Shown here: positions 16,962 to 26,249 of the stretch, piece after piece | Layout: each line of letters opens with the position of its first letter | Numbering within the stretch: position 1 is the stretch's first letter | From: Flavobacterium sp. UBA6135 | GTDB lineage: Bacteria; Bacteroidota; Bacteroidia; Flavobacteriales; Flavobacteriaceae | Reading direction: 5' to 3' | Assembly (NCBI RefSeq): GCF_002428305.1 | Contig: NZ_DIVJ01000028.1 | Span: forward strand, 1-64,000 | DNA: 64,000 nt | The notes under the pieces: generated by a model | The model's input: only the letters and a program-made list of their open reading frames with translations | Databases searched by the model: none | Told to the model about the DNA's origin: nothing | Position numbers and translations under genes: made by a program

Positions 16962-17694
16962 AGTATTTGGCTTGATTGGAAAAAATATTTCTTACTCCTT
17001 TTCAAAAAAATATTTTACAGAAAAATTTGTAAAAGAAGGCTTTTCCAATTGTAGTTTTGAAAATTTTGATTTAGCTTCTATTGCTCAATTTCCAAAATTA
17101 CTGCGTGACAATCCAAATATCAATGGTTTAAATGTTACCATTCCTTATAAAGAAAAGATTATTCCTTATTTGGATAAACTATCAAAAAAAGCTGCCAAAA
17201 TAGGAGCAGTGAATTGTATCAAAATTACAAAATCAGGAAAAATAAAAGGCTACAACACTGATTATTATGGGTTTAAAAAAGCATTGAAGCCGCTTTTAAA
17301 GCCTCACCACCAAAAAGCGTTAATTCTTGGAACAGGAGGAGCTTCAAAAGCCGTGGCATTTGCCTTAGATGAACTCGGAATAGTATATACTTTTGTGTCG
17401 AGAAGTAAAAAAGACGCCTGCTTGGATTATAAATTTTTGAATGCCACAACGTTTGATAATTATCAAATCATCATAAATTGTACACCTTTAGGCACTTTCC
17501 CGAATACGGATGAATTTCCACCTATTCCTTATGACTATTTTACGCAAGATCATATTGCATTTGATTTAATTTATAATCCCGAAGAAACTGTTTTTTTAAA
17601 AAAAGCCAAAACCAAAGGAAGTACCATTAAAAACGGCTATGAAATGCTTGTATTACAAGCAGAAAAAGGCTGGAGAACTTGGAATAATTTATAA
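16936..17694 (+). CDS. aroE: Shikimate dehydrogenase
   Basis: Reduces 3-dehydroshikimate to shikimate with NADPH in the common aromatic pathway. The 252-aa protein has the substrate domain with NINGLNVTIPYKEKI (Lys72) and GYNTDYYGF (Asp109), both needed for catalysis, and the NADP-binding LGTGGASKAV at 131-140. The N-terminal substrate loop reads SYSFSKKYF instead of the usual HSLSP, as in other Bacteroidota enzymes. The start ATG lies 26 bp inside the upstream DUF368 gene, and no other in-frame start exists before the fold begins. Confidence 0.93.
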   Translation: MEIELTKNRVFGLIGKNISYSFSKKYFTEKFVKEGFSNCSFENFDLASIAQFPKLLRDNPNINGLNVTIPYKEKIIPYLDKLSKKAAKIGAVNCIKITKSGKIKGYNTDYYGFKKALKPLLKPHHQKALILGTGGASKAVAFALDELGIVYTFVSRSKKDACLDYKFLNATTFDNYQIIINCTPLGTFPNTDEFPPIPYDYFTQDHIAFDLIYNPEETVFLKKAKTKGSTIKNGYEMLVLQAEKGWRTWNNL

Positions 17695-17786
17695 TTTTTT
17701 TTCATTTTTCTATAGATTTCAATTATTTGCTTTGTTAAAATCAATTGTGTTTTTAACGTTATTTTACTTTTATATAACATGATTCC

Positions 17787-17817
17787 TTTGAATTTTGCTC
17801 CGCGTTTAGTATCTTTC
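17787..17817 (+). promoter_or_regulatory. Bacteroidota sigma-A promoter of the DUF349 gene
   Basis: TTTG at 17787-17790, then exactly 19 bases, then TATCTTTC at 17810-17817. This fits the Bacteroidota consensus TTTG-N19-TAnnTTTG with one mismatch in the last base. It lies 35 bp upstream of the start codon. Confidence 0.75.
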
Positions 17818-17851
17818 GCATCTATTTTTATAAACCTTACACATTAGTAAA

Positions 17852-19903
17852 ATGTTAGAAGAAAAGAATGATAACCTGACTCCAATTGAAAATGAGTCAG
17901 ATGGAAACCAAGAAAACGTTGTCTCAAACGAAGTCAATGAAATTGTTGAGGAAGTAACTGAAGCTACCGGAAAAATTTCAGAAGAAGAAATTTCAACGGA
18001 AAACAATGCTTTGGAAGAAACTGACGAAGCAATTGATGAAGCAACAAGTACTTTAAATGATGAAGTTGCAACAGAAGTCCCTGTTGCTGCAAATGAACAT
18101 CAAGCAGCATTGAATGCAATTGAAGAATCAAATGCTGAAGAAAGTGAAGACAATACGTTAAAAGACAGACATGCAATTCCAATGTTGGATTATGCTTCAT
18201 TGTCTATGGATTCTTTGGTTGATGAATTGGAAAAATTGGCAGAGGTAGAAAAAGTAATGTCAGTTAAAGAACATGTTGAAGAAGTAAAGAAAGAATTTTT
18301 ATCTAAATACAATCATTTCATTGAAGAAAAAAAGGATGAATTTCATGCTGAAAACCCTGAAAGTACTGAAGAATTTGAATACCATCTTCCATTAAAATCA
18401 AAATTTGATTCTATTTATAAAAGCATAAAATCAAGACAAAATACACACTTTAAGAGTTTGCAAAACGATTTAAAGGCAAATCTTGATCGTCGTTTGGCTA
18501 TTGTTGAAGAAATCAAAAACTTAATTAATCCTCAGGAAAATATTAAAGATACTCTTAAACATTTCAATGAATTAAGAGATGAGTGGAAAAATATTGGTCC
18601 AATTCCGAGAGATAAATACAACCACGTTTGGAACAATTATCACTTTCATGTAGAAAATTTTTATGATTATTTACACTTAGATCGTGAAGCCAGAGATATT
18701 GATTTTAAACACAATTTAGAGCAAAAACAAAAAATTATTGCTCGTGTTGAAGAATTGGTTAATGAAACTGATGTAACCAAAGCTTTCAGAGAATTACAAG
18801 ATTTACACCGTATTTGGAAAGAAGATATAGGCCCGGTTGATCGCGAACATCGTGAAGAAATTTGGAACAAATTCAGTGCTTTAACCAAAGAAATGCATGA
18901 CAAACGCGAACAATTGTTTGCCGCTCAACGAGGTAAAGAAACTGAAAATCTTGAGGAAAAAAAGAAAATTATTGCCGCAATTGAGGCTCTTAGCACCGAA
19001 AATGTAACCAACCATTCACAATGGCAAGGACTTATAGATCAGGTAGAAAATTTGAGAAATGCTTTTTTCTCAGCAGGAAAAGTACCAAGTGATGTAAACG
19101 AAGATACTTGGGCATCTTTTAAAACAGCAGTTAGAAATTTTAATGCTCATAAAAACAATTTCTACAAAGAAATTAAAAAGGAGCAAAATGAAAATTTGAC
19201 TTTAAAACAAGCTTTAGTTGACAAGGCAAATGCACTAAAAGATTCTGAAGATTTTGCAGCTACTACTCCAATTATGAAGCAAATTCAAGATGAATGGAAA
19301 CAAGTAGGTCATGTACCGAGAAAATATTCTGATAAAATATGGAAAGAATTCAAAACGGCATGTAACCACTATTTTGACAGAATGAAGGCCCAACGTAACG
19401 ATGAGAATTCTGAAGAAGTTGCGGCTTTTGATAAGAAAAAAGAATTTTTAGAAACATTAAAAACTTTTGAATTAGTTGGTGATCACAAAACTGATTTGGC
19501 TGCTATAAAAGCTCATATCGAACAATGGAAATCTTTTGGAAAAGTGCCTTTCAACCGTAGACATATCGAAGGTAAATTCAACAAGATTTTAGATGCGTTA
19601 TTTGAAAAGCTTAGCCTAAGCAAAAAAGATACAGACATGATGCGTTTTTCAAACCGTCTTGAAAATTTAGCAGAAGGTGATGATAGTAGAAAAATTGAAA
19701 ATGAAAAGATATTCATTATCAGAAAAATTGATGAAGTACAATCTGAAATTTTTCAGTTAGAAAACAATATTCAGTTTTTTACACATGCTAAAAAAGACAA
19801 TCCTTTGGTAAAAGAAGTTTTCAAAAACATTGAAAAACATAAAGACGAATTAAAAACCTGGAAAGATAAATTAAAACAATTACGAAATCTTACTCAGGAA
19901 TAA
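17852..19903 (+). CDS. DUF349 repeat protein
   Basis: A 683-aa cytoplasmic protein. The first 105 residues are acidic, low-complexity Glu/Asn/Thr. After that come five DUF349 helical repeats, each with a W-K-x-[IV]-G-x-[VI]-P core: EWKNIGPIPRDKYNHVW, IWKEDIGPVDREHREEIW, NAFFSAGKVPSDVNEDTW, EWKQVGHVPRKYSDKIW and QWKSFGKVPFNRRHIEGKF. The C-terminus is a coiled coil. The family is widespread but of uncertain function; some relatives associate with ribosomes or the cell envelope. Confidence 0.9.
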   Translation: MLEEKNDNLTPIENESDGNQENVVSNEVNEIVEEVTEATGKISEEEISTENNALEETDEAIDEATSTLNDEVATEVPVAANEHQAALNAIEESNAEESEDNTLKDRHAIPMLDYASLSMDSLVDELEKLAEVEKVMSVKEHVEEVKKEFLSKYNHFIEEKKDEFHAENPESTEEFEYHLPLKSKFDSIYKSIKSRQNTHFKSLQNDLKANLDRRLAIVEEIKNLINPQENIKDTLKHFNELRDEWKNIGPIPRDKYNHVWNNYHFHVENFYDYLHLDREARDIDFKHNLEQKQKIIARVEELVNETDVTKAFRELQDLHRIWKEDIGPVDREHREEIWNKFSALTKEMHDKREQLFAAQRGKETENLEEKKKIIAAIEALSTENVTNHSQWQGLIDQVENLRNAFFSAGKVPSDVNEDTWASFKTAVRNFNAHKNNFYKEIKKEQNENLTLKQALVDKANALKDSEDFAATTPIMKQIQDEWKQVGHVPRKYSDKIWKEFKTACNHYFDRMKAQRNDENSEEVAAFDKKKEFLETLKTFELVGDHKTDLAAIKAHIEQWKSFGKVPFNRRHIEGKFNKILDALFEKLSLSKKDTDMMRFSNRLENLAEGDDSRKIENEKIFIIRKIDEVQSEIFQLENNIQFFTHAKKDNPLVKEVFKNIEKHKDELKTWKDKLKQLRNLTQE

Positions 19904-19922
19904 CAATCCGCTTAAATCATTA

Positions 19923-19953
19923 AAAACCATGTTATTACAGCATGGTTTTTTTT
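19923..19953 (+). terminator. Rho-independent terminator after the DUF349 gene
   Basis: The stem AAAACCATG/CATGGTTTT around a nine-base loop is followed by a run of T. Confidence 0.88.
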
Positions 19954-20000
19954 ATGATTAGTATAACATACCAATTCAAATTATTGAATACATTTGCACT

Positions 20001-20345
20001 GTGAAATATATTAAAAACAGTGTTCTATTTGCAATTGTAGTATTGCTCTTTGTTTTGGGAAATCAAACCCAAGCTGTAGCTAATGTTCTCAATGAAGAAG
20101 CATCAAAAGAATTTCACCAAACCGAAATCCAACAATCTGTTGGTACTTTACAATTACTCTCTGAAACTTTTTCTTTTCAATTTGTAAAAGAAAATAAAAA
20201 TCAAGCACGCAGTTTATTCTTTTTTTATCCTGAAGGAACCATTGCTTTTTTCAAAAGTAACTTTCCAAACTTTCTTTCAAGACAAGACCACAACCGTTGT
20301 GAAAAAGTTTCAAAACTACTTTTCCCTTTTCATTTTTTCTGGTAA
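20001..20345 (+). CDS. Hypothetical 114-aa secreted or membrane-anchored protein
   Basis: No family recognised. It starts with GTG at 20001 (no ATG in frame) and has a signal peptide-like N-terminus (KNSVLFAIVVLLFVLGNQTQAVA). The mature part is short, rich in Phe, with one Cys, and ends in an aromatic FPFHFFW. It lies between two terminators and precedes another unrecognised membrane protein. The unusual start makes the exact N-terminus uncertain. Confidence 0.5.
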   Translation: MKYIKNSVLFAIVVLLFVLGNQTQAVANVLNEEASKEFHQTEIQQSVGTLQLLSETFSFQFVKENKNQARSLFFFYPEGTIAFFKSNFPNFLSRQDHNRCEKVSKLLFPFHFFW

Positions 20346-20436
20346 ATCAGTATGTTTTAATTTGACCAATTTAGTTACTATATCCTTTACATAGTAACCC
20401 ATCTCACTTTTATATACATAATAAAAATTTAAAAAA

Positions 20437-20925
20437 ATGGAAACATCAACCACTTATATCGGATTGTTTTTAATCCTTTTAACAATTTTACCAATCATTC
20501 TTTTATTGCGTAGTCAACACATTAATAAAACAAAAATTGAAGCTATTTTAAAACAGCACAATCAAGGAAACTCAAAAGGATTCGACATCAGAGATCAAAT
20601 AAATAATAAAATTGTTGCTTTTTCAAGTCAAAATAAAAAACTTGTTTTAATTGATTTAAATACAAAACCCGAGCAAATAACTTTTAAAGATTTAAATGAA
20701 ATCAATCATTGTGAAATCATAAGAACATCGGAGCTTATTGAAAATGCAGCAACCAAAAAAGAACGAATAACTAAAGTGGAATTGATTTTAGAAAACACCA
20801 AAGAGAAATCAAAAACACCTTTTAAATTCTATGACTTTGATTATGAAAAACCCATTCAAATTAATTATTTCAGAGACAATCAATTAGCTGAAAAATGGAT
20901 GGATATTATTAAAAAAGTGATCTAA
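20437..20925 (+). CDS. Hypothetical 162-aa membrane-anchored protein
   Basis: No family recognised. One N-terminal helix at about residues 7-25 (GLFLILLTILPIILLLRS) anchors a basic, mixed alpha/beta cytoplasmic domain of about 135 residues. That domain has alternating strands such as KIVAFSSQNKKLVLIDL and ends in an amphipathic helix EKWMDIIKKV. The beta-rich pattern recalls PH-like domains, which is only an impression. A terminator follows, then the Fnr box of hemN. Confidence 0.6.
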   Translation: METSTTYIGLFLILLTILPIILLLRSQHINKTKIEAILKQHNQGNSKGFDIRDQINNKIVAFSSQNKKLVLIDLNTKPEQITFKDLNEINHCEIIRTSELIENAATKKERITKVELILENTKEKSKTPFKFYDFDYEKPIQINYFRDNQLAEKWMDIIKKVI

Positions 20926-20932
20926 ATAATTA

Positions 20933-20966
20933 AAAAAGTGATTCTTAAAACGAGTCACTTTTTTTG
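20933..20966 (+). terminator. Rho-independent terminator
   Basis: AAAAAGTGA pairs with TCACTTTTT around a short loop and is followed by T. It separates the upstream gene from the hemN control region, which begins 3 bp later. Confidence 0.82.
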
Positions 20967-20969
20967 TCA

Positions 20970-21012
20970 TGATAATTATCATTTTTTAATTGATAGTCGC
21001 CATCTATCTTTG
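20970..21012 (+). promoter_or_regulatory. Fnr-type box and promoter of hemN
   Basis: TGATAATTATCA at 20970-20981 is a perfect TGATN4ATCA palindrome. A full -7 element TATCTTTG follows at 21005-21012. The distance from box centre to the final G is 36.5 bp, the same as at three other sites in this window. There is no good -33 TTTG at the expected place (TTTT only), as is usual for an activator-dependent promoter. Confidence 0.82.
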
Positions 21013-21093
21013 TTTTGTATTTTACTTCAAGGTAAAAAGTTAAGATGAAATGAATGCATTATTTCTTAACTTTTGCTATTTAAAATAAAAGAA

Positions 21094-22452
21094 ATGTCTT
21101 TAATTCAAAAATATAATGTTCCTGGTCCCAGATACACTAGTTATCCAACAGTTCCTTATTGGAACGAGACAATGTTTTCGGTAGCAGAATGGAAAGAAAC
21201 ACTAGAAAAATCATTTTTAGAAAGTAATGCCTCTGAGGGAATTAGCTTATACATTCATTTGCCTTTTTGCGAAAGTTTGTGCACGTTTTGTGGTTGCAAC
21301 AAACGCATCACTAAACGCCATGATGTGGAACATCCATACATTGAAGCTGTTTTAAAAGAATGGGAACTATATTGCGAACTATTACCCAAAAAACCAAGTA
21401 TAAGGGAGATCCATTTAGGAGGCGGAACACCAACATTTTTTTCCCCCGAAAACTTAGAAAAATTGATTAATGGTTTGTTTGAAAATGCAGTAAAACACGA
21501 CGATTATGAATTTAGCTTTGAGGGACATCCAAACAATACCACGCGAGCACATCTTCAAAAGTTGTATGATTTAGGTTTTCGCAGAGTGAGTTTTGGTGTA
21601 CAGGATTATTCTGAGACGGTTCAAAAAGCTATTCATCGGATTCAATCGTTTCACAATGTTGCCAAAGTGACTTTTTGGGCACGAGAGATTGGTTATACTT
21701 CCATTGGTCATGATTTAATCTACGGCTTGCCCTTTCAAACTGTTCAAGATGTGATAGATACCATCGATAAAACCAATTCGTTGCAACCTGATAGGTTGGC
21801 TTTTTACAGTTATGCTCATGTTCCTTGGATTAAAGGAAATGGACAACGAGGTTTTAAAGACGAAGACATTCCAAAAGATGAAGAAAAACGCCAGTTGTAT
21901 GAAATGGGAAAAAAACGACTCTCAGAAAATGGCTATCACGAAATTGGTATGGATCATTTTGCTTTAACATCTGATAGTTTGTATCAATCGTTTAAAAACG
22001 AAAAACTGCATCGCAATTTTATGGGATACACTTCTTCTAAAACACAAGTAATGATTGGGTTAGGTGTTTCTTCAATCAGTGATAGTTGGTATAGTTTTGC
22101 TCAAAATACAAAAACATTAGAAGACTATTATGATGCTTTAAATCTAAATCAATTGCCCGTTTTCAGAGGGCACATTTTAACTTCTGAAGATTTAATTATC
22201 AGAAAACATATTCTCAATTTAATGTGTCAATTTAAAACCTCTTGGACAGAATATGGTACTTACTTTTCTGAATTGCCTAGTGTTTTAGAACGATTACACG
22301 AAATGCAAAATGACGGTTTATTAGAGATAAATGACTCTTCAATTACTGTTACCGAATTAGGAAAAGCATTTGTTAGAAACATTTGCATGGCATTTGATTT
22401 AAGAATGACACGTAACAAACCGGAAACGGAATTGTTTTCTATGACGGTTTAA
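21094..22452 (+). CDS. hemN: Oxygen-independent coproporphyrinogen III oxidase
   Basis: A radical-SAM enzyme that decarboxylates coproporphyrinogen III to protoporphyrinogen IX without oxygen. The 452-aa protein has the cluster motif C59-x3-C63-x2-C66 followed by G-C68, as in true HemN. It also has the glycine-rich HLGGGTPTFFSPENLEKL and a C-terminal HemN domain (from about residue 360). The start is ATG at 21094 rather than the upstream TTG, because the promoter lies just before it. The upstream Fnr box agrees with induction at low oxygen, feeding heme to the cbb3 oxidase encoded nearby. Confidence 0.95.
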   Translation: MSLIQKYNVPGPRYTSYPTVPYWNETMFSVAEWKETLEKSFLESNASEGISLYIHLPFCESLCTFCGCNKRITKRHDVEHPYIEAVLKEWELYCELLPKKPSIREIHLGGGTPTFFSPENLEKLINGLFENAVKHDDYEFSFEGHPNNTTRAHLQKLYDLGFRRVSFGVQDYSETVQKAIHRIQSFHNVAKVTFWAREIGYTSIGHDLIYGLPFQTVQDVIDTIDKTNSLQPDRLAFYSYAHVPWIKGNGQRGFKDEDIPKDEEKRQLYEMGKKRLSENGYHEIGMDHFALTSDSLYQSFKNEKLHRNFMGYTSSKTQVMIGLGVSSISDSWYSFAQNTKTLEDYYDALNLNQLPVFRGHILTSEDLIIRKHILNLMCQFKTSWTEYGTYFSELPSVLERLHEMQNDGLLEINDSSITVTELGKAFVRNICMAFDLRMTRNKPETELFSMTV

Positions 22453-22523
22453 TAAAATAGTCACTCTCTCCAAAATGTAACTTTTTTTGCAGTATTACGT
22501 AAAACTACTGATAAAAAAAATTT

Positions 22524-23132
22524 ATGGGAAATTTTGGAAGTACTCAAGCAATGATAACTGTTTTGAAAAACAACAAAGCATTGCTTGGTAATAGAAAATC
22601 ATTATTTCGCTCAAAAAAAGATTATATTTCTTCAAAAAAAACTTACAGTTCCATTTCGGGTGAATTTTTTGATTACAAAACTGCTTCACCTGAATTATTA
22701 GAAGAAATAAGGCAAAAGTTTATTAAAGAACGTAGAAAAGAGGCCATAAAAAATGGTTTACTACTCGCTTTTATTATTTCTGTTTGTATCTTTTTAACTT
22801 ATATATTTTTCATTTCTGAGACTAATTCTTTAAATAAAAGTTCAAATGAAATAAAACCTAAAGAAACAAAACAATTTCGTTTAATCATCAAAGACGGAGA
22901 TGAATGGATTGATGCAGGAAATTATGAAAATGCTATTATTCAATATACTAGAGCGGCAAAATTATTTCCAAACCAATTTGAGGTGGAATACAGAATTTGT
23001 TTAGGCTATAGTTATTTATGTCGATATGATCAAAAAGAATGTGAAAAGGGTAAAGAAATAGTATTGAAAACAATTGAAAAATATCCCAATGAAAATAAAA
23101 TGAAAGAACTAGTACAATTCTTTAGCGATTAA
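22524..23132 (+). CDS. Hypothetical 202-aa membrane protein with TPR-like tail
   Basis: The N-terminal 70 residues are basic and polar. One membrane helix follows at about 76-96 (GLLLAFIISVCIFLTYIFF). The C-terminal part (about 120-200) resembles one or two tetratricopeptide units, for example DAGNYENAIIQYTRAAKLFP, so it is probably a scaffold on one face of the membrane. No family name can be given. It converges on the EF-G-like gene, with a shared terminator between them. Confidence 0.65.
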   Translation: MGNFGSTQAMITVLKNNKALLGNRKSLFRSKKDYISSKKTYSSISGEFFDYKTASPELLEEIRQKFIKERRKEAIKNGLLLAFIISVCIFLTYIFFISETNSLNKSSNEIKPKETKQFRLIIKDGDEWIDAGNYENAIIQYTRAAKLFPNQFEVEYRICLGYSYLCRYDQKECEKGKEIVLKTIEKYPNENKMKELVQFFSD

Positions 23133-23144
23133 TTCACAAAATAG

Positions 23145-23173
23145 AAAAGCCCGAAAACTAATCGGGCTTTTTG
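23145..23173. terminator. Bidirectional terminator between convergent genes
   Basis: AAAAGCCCGA pairs with TCGGGCTTTT around a seven-base loop, with A-rich and T-rich sides. It can end transcription from both the 202-aa protein gene and the EF-G-like gene. Confidence 0.9.
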
Positions 23174-23187
23174 CTTACTTACAAAAT

Positions 23188-25317
23188 TCAAATTTCTTGT
23201 AATTCACTTTTAAAAGATTGGACTAATCTTTCTTGAATCTCATAAGGTACGCTTTCATAATGATCAAATGCCATTGCAATCTTAGCTCTACCTTGTGATA
23301 GCGAACGCAAGTCTGATGTAAACTCATGCATTTCAGCAATCGGAATCAAAGCTTTAATTTGTGTAAAATGTCCATTAGCATCTAAACCTTCAACTAGGGA
23401 GCGATGTGATTGAATAGCACTCATGATAGAACCGGTTATTTCTTCAGGTGCCGTAATCATTACTTTGTAAATTGGCTCTAATAATTTTGGACTGGCATTA
23501 ATAAAATTTTCTTTAAACGCCATCATTCCCGCTATTTTAAATGATAAATCGTTGCTGTCAACTGCGTGCATTTTTCCATCATAAACGATAACCCGAACGT
23601 CTTGAACATGCGAACCGGTCAACGGCCCTTCATGCATTTTTTCCATAATTCCTTTCAAAATGGAAGGGTGAAAACGAGCATCAATAGCTCCTCCAACAAT
23701 ACAATTATAATACACTAATTTTCCACCCCAAGGTAAATCAATTTCTTCTTTCCCTCTGATAGAAAAACCGGTAGGTTCTGGAATTCCCTCATACCAAGGT
23801 TCAATCTTCATCGCAATTTCTCCAAACTGTCCTGCCCCACCCGATTGTTTTTTGTGGCGATATACGGTGTTGGCTTCTGTTTGAATTGTTTCTCGATAAG
23901 CTACTTTTGGTTTTTGAAAACGAACTGATAATTTGTGAGAATTCTCTAATTTCCATTTGACAACCGCCAAATGAAGTTCGCCTTGACAATGAATCAATGT
24001 TTGATGTAACTCAGCAGAAACCTCCACTTTAATACTCGGATCTTCTTCAACTAACTGATGCAAAGCGGAAGACAATTTTTCTTCTTCCCCTTTTTTTGTT
24101 CCTTCAACCGCAATAGTAAAAGTTGGATTGGGAAACTGAATCGGTTTAATTTCAACCGGAAATCCACGTTCGTGTAGCGTATTATTGGTATGTGTATTTT
24201 TGAGTTTTAGAGTAGCTCCAATATCGCCTGCAACTAATTCATCAACAGGAATTCGTTTATTGCCTTCCATTTCAAAAAGTTGCGATATTTTTTCAACCTG
24301 ACCGGTATTTTCATTAGTCAATTCGTCGCCATTTTTGATTTTACCTGACAAAACTTTAAAGAAACTCAAATCACCAATGTGAGGTTCTGTAATCGTTTTA
24401 TAAACAAACAACGCTGTTTTTTCTTTTTCAGAACAGTTGATTTCTTTACCATCCACAGTAACTTGTTTAGGCATTTCAAAAGCTGATGGACAAACGTTAT
24501 CAATGAAGCCCATCAATCGACCTGCACCCATATTTAATTTTGCTGATATACAAAAAACAGGAAACAATTCATGATTAATCAACGACTGATGCAAACCTAA
24601 TTTCATTTCATCTTCATCTAACTCCCCTTTTTCAAAATAGTGTTCCATCAAGTTTTCATCATTTCCGGCAATTGTTTCAATCAATTCTTTGTGTAAGCGA
24701 TTTGCTTTTTCTTTTTCAGAATCAGGAATTGGTAATTTTTCCGGTTTACCGCCTTGGTTAGAATAACGATACATGACCATATTCAACACATCAATAACGG
24801 AATCAAAAGCAGCACCTTGGTTAACAGGATATTGCACCAGCACAATTTGATTTCCAAAATGTTCTTTGGCTTCAGCCACTGTTCTATCAAAATCTGATTT
24901 TTCATTATCCAATTGATTAACCGCAATAATTACAGGCAGTTTGTATTCATTGGTATACTGCCAAATAATATCGGTTCCTACCTCAACTCCCATTCTGGAA
25001 TTTAAAACCATCAAACCACAATCGGCTACTCGCATAGCTGAAATTATTTCACCGGATAAGTCATCATAGCCTGGAGTGTCTAAAATATTGATTTTGAAAC
25101 CTCTCCATTTTGAATTCATTAATTTTGAAAAAAGTGTCTTTCCCTTTTCATGTTCGATATCAGAATAATCGCCTATTGTATTTTGATCTTCAATGGTACC
25201 TCTTCGGTTGATAATTCCTGCTTCAAAGAGCATCGATTCAGCCAAAGTGGTTTTACCGCTTCCTGTATGTCCCAACAGTACTACATTTTTTACGTGATTG
25301 CTATCGAAATTTGCCAT
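23188..25317 (-). CDS. Elongation factor G-like GTPase (EF-G paralogue)
   Basis: A 709-aa translational GTPase with the full EF-G order: G domain, domain II (about 300-390), domains III-V. P loop GHTGSGKT is at 16-23, and the G4 motif is NQLD at 134-137 in place of NKMD. Switch I reads EKGKTL where EF-G has RGITI. G3 is DTPGYDD, so the catalytic His of DTPGH is Tyr84. These changes place it in the EF-G-like side branch rather than with housekeeping FusA. An Fnr-type box precedes it at the same spacing as for hemN and the cbb3 genes, so low-oxygen control is likely. Its function at the ribosome is unknown. Confidence 0.9.
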   Translation of the reverse strand: MANFDSNHVKNVVLLGHTGSGKTTLAESMLFEAGIINRRGTIEDQNTIGDYSDIEHEKGKTLFSKLMNSKWRGFKINILDTPGYDDLSGEIISAMRVADCGLMVLNSRMGVEVGTDIIWQYTNEYKLPVIIAVNQLDNEKSDFDRTVAEAKEHFGNQIVLVQYPVNQGAAFDSVIDVLNMVMYRYSNQGGKPEKLPIPDSEKEKANRLHKELIETIAGNDENLMEHYFEKGELDEDEMKLGLHQSLINHELFPVFCISAKLNMGAGRLMGFIDNVCPSAFEMPKQVTVDGKEINCSEKEKTALFVYKTITEPHIGDLSFFKVLSGKIKNGDELTNENTGQVEKISQLFEMEGNKRIPVDELVAGDIGATLKLKNTHTNNTLHERGFPVEIKPIQFPNPTFTIAVEGTKKGEEEKLSSALHQLVEEDPSIKVEVSAELHQTLIHCQGELHLAVVKWKLENSHKLSVRFQKPKVAYRETIQTEANTVYRHKKQSGGAGQFGEIAMKIEPWYEGIPEPTGFSIRGKEEIDLPWGGKLVYYNCIVGGAIDARFHPSILKGIMEKMHEGPLTGSHVQDVRVIVYDGKMHAVDSNDLSFKIAGMMAFKENFINASPKLLEPIYKVMITAPEEITGSIMSAIQSHRSLVEGLDANGHFTQIKALIPIAEMHEFTSDLRSLSQGRAKIAMAFDHYESVPYEIQERLVQSFKSELQEI

Positions 25318-25349
25318 AATATTGATTTTTTAAAAGGTTATATCATTAT

Positions 25350-25392
25350 CAAATTTCATTAAATATAACGAAAAAAAATATGATATAAATCA
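25350..25392 (-). promoter_or_regulatory. Fnr-type box and promoter of the EF-G-like gene
   Basis: TGATATAAATCA at 25381-25392 is a perfect TGATN4ATCA box. On the minus strand, GAAATTTG (25357-25350) ends with the -7 TTTG. Box centre to its G is 36.5 bp, identical to the other three sites. The start codon is 33 bp farther on. Confidence 0.72.
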
Positions 25393-25475
25393 TTTCAAAA
25401 CAGATAATTAAACCTAGTAAACCAATTCTTATAACTATAAATTTATGAAATGAAAAAAAATATTTTTTTCAGAAA

Positions 25476-26180
25476 TTAATTACTACAATCCGGATTGGCT
25501 TGTACAATCAAACTAGTAGTTTTTGGAGAAATAAATGGGATGTCTAATCCCATTCCACGAATGATAAATAGACTGCCAATAACGAAAACCATCACAGGTA
25601 TTAGTTTTTGAATTCTATTTCGAATAGGAAGTGTAATAAAATTGGAAACCAAGACCACAGCACTCATCATGGGAATAGTGCCGATTCCAAAGAGAACCAT
25701 ATAGCTCACTCCCAACCATTCGTTTTGCATGGCAATGGCACCAAAAAGTGCAGCATAGACCATTCCGCAAGGTAAAAAACCGTTTAGCAAGCCCATAGTA
25801 AATAAAGCGTCAAATGATTTTCTTTTAAATTGATTTCCTAAATGACTTTTTACTTTTGAAATCAATTTGAACATGGGTTTAGAAAAATTGTATTGTGCCA
25901 TTTTCTTTTCGGGAACTACAACTAATACAATCATCATAATACCAACAGCGATAGAAATTTGCTGTTGCAATCCGGCTAAGAATAACCCTTTTCCTAAGAT
26001 GCCGAAAAACAACCCCAACATGCCGTATGCCGTTAACCTTCCCAAATGATAAAGAAATAGCTGAAACACCCTTTTGGTTGGATTATTGTGGTCAACAGGA
26101 AGCATCATGGCAATCGGGCCACACATGCCGATGCAATGAAAACTACTTAGTAAACCAAAAAGAAGGGCGGTGTATAGCAT
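25476..26180 (-). CDS. Sulfite exporter TauE/SafE-like membrane protein of the cbb3 operon
   Basis: A 234-aa polytopic membrane protein with about six helices. Its N-terminus LLSSFHCIGMCGPIAM is typical of the TauE/SafE-like (CcoS-operon) subgroup, with two Cys that may bind copper. It is last in the cbb3 operon, where relatives are thought to help copper or heme delivery. The start is ATG at 26178-26180. A longer frame would add 17 residues encoded by a low-complexity repeat (TGTCTGTTG-type words) and is rejected. Confidence 0.82.
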   Translation of the reverse strand: MLYTALLFGLLSSFHCIGMCGPIAMMLPVDHNNPTKRVFQLFLYHLGRLTAYGMLGLFFGILGKGLFLAGLQQQISIAVGIMMIVLVVVPEKKMAQYNFSKPMFKLISKVKSHLGNQFKRKSFDALFTMGLLNGFLPCGMVYAALFGAIAMQNEWLGVSYMVLFGIGTIPMMSAVVLVSNFITLPIRNRIQKLIPVMVFVIGSLFIIRGMGLDIPFISPKTTSLIVQANPDCSN

Positions 26181-26249
26181 GTCTGTTCTCGATTGTCTTT
26201 TGTCCGATGTCTGTTGTCTGATAACTATCAACAGACAATAGAATCACTT

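Noticed and set aside
19982..20003. Promoter with TACATTTG just before the 114-aa protein
   Set aside because: It fits the -7 element but would start transcription at or after the GTG start codon and has no -33 TTTG at the right distance.
23801..23989. Internal minus-strand frame inside the EF-G-like gene
   Set aside because: Shadow frame of a well-supported gene.
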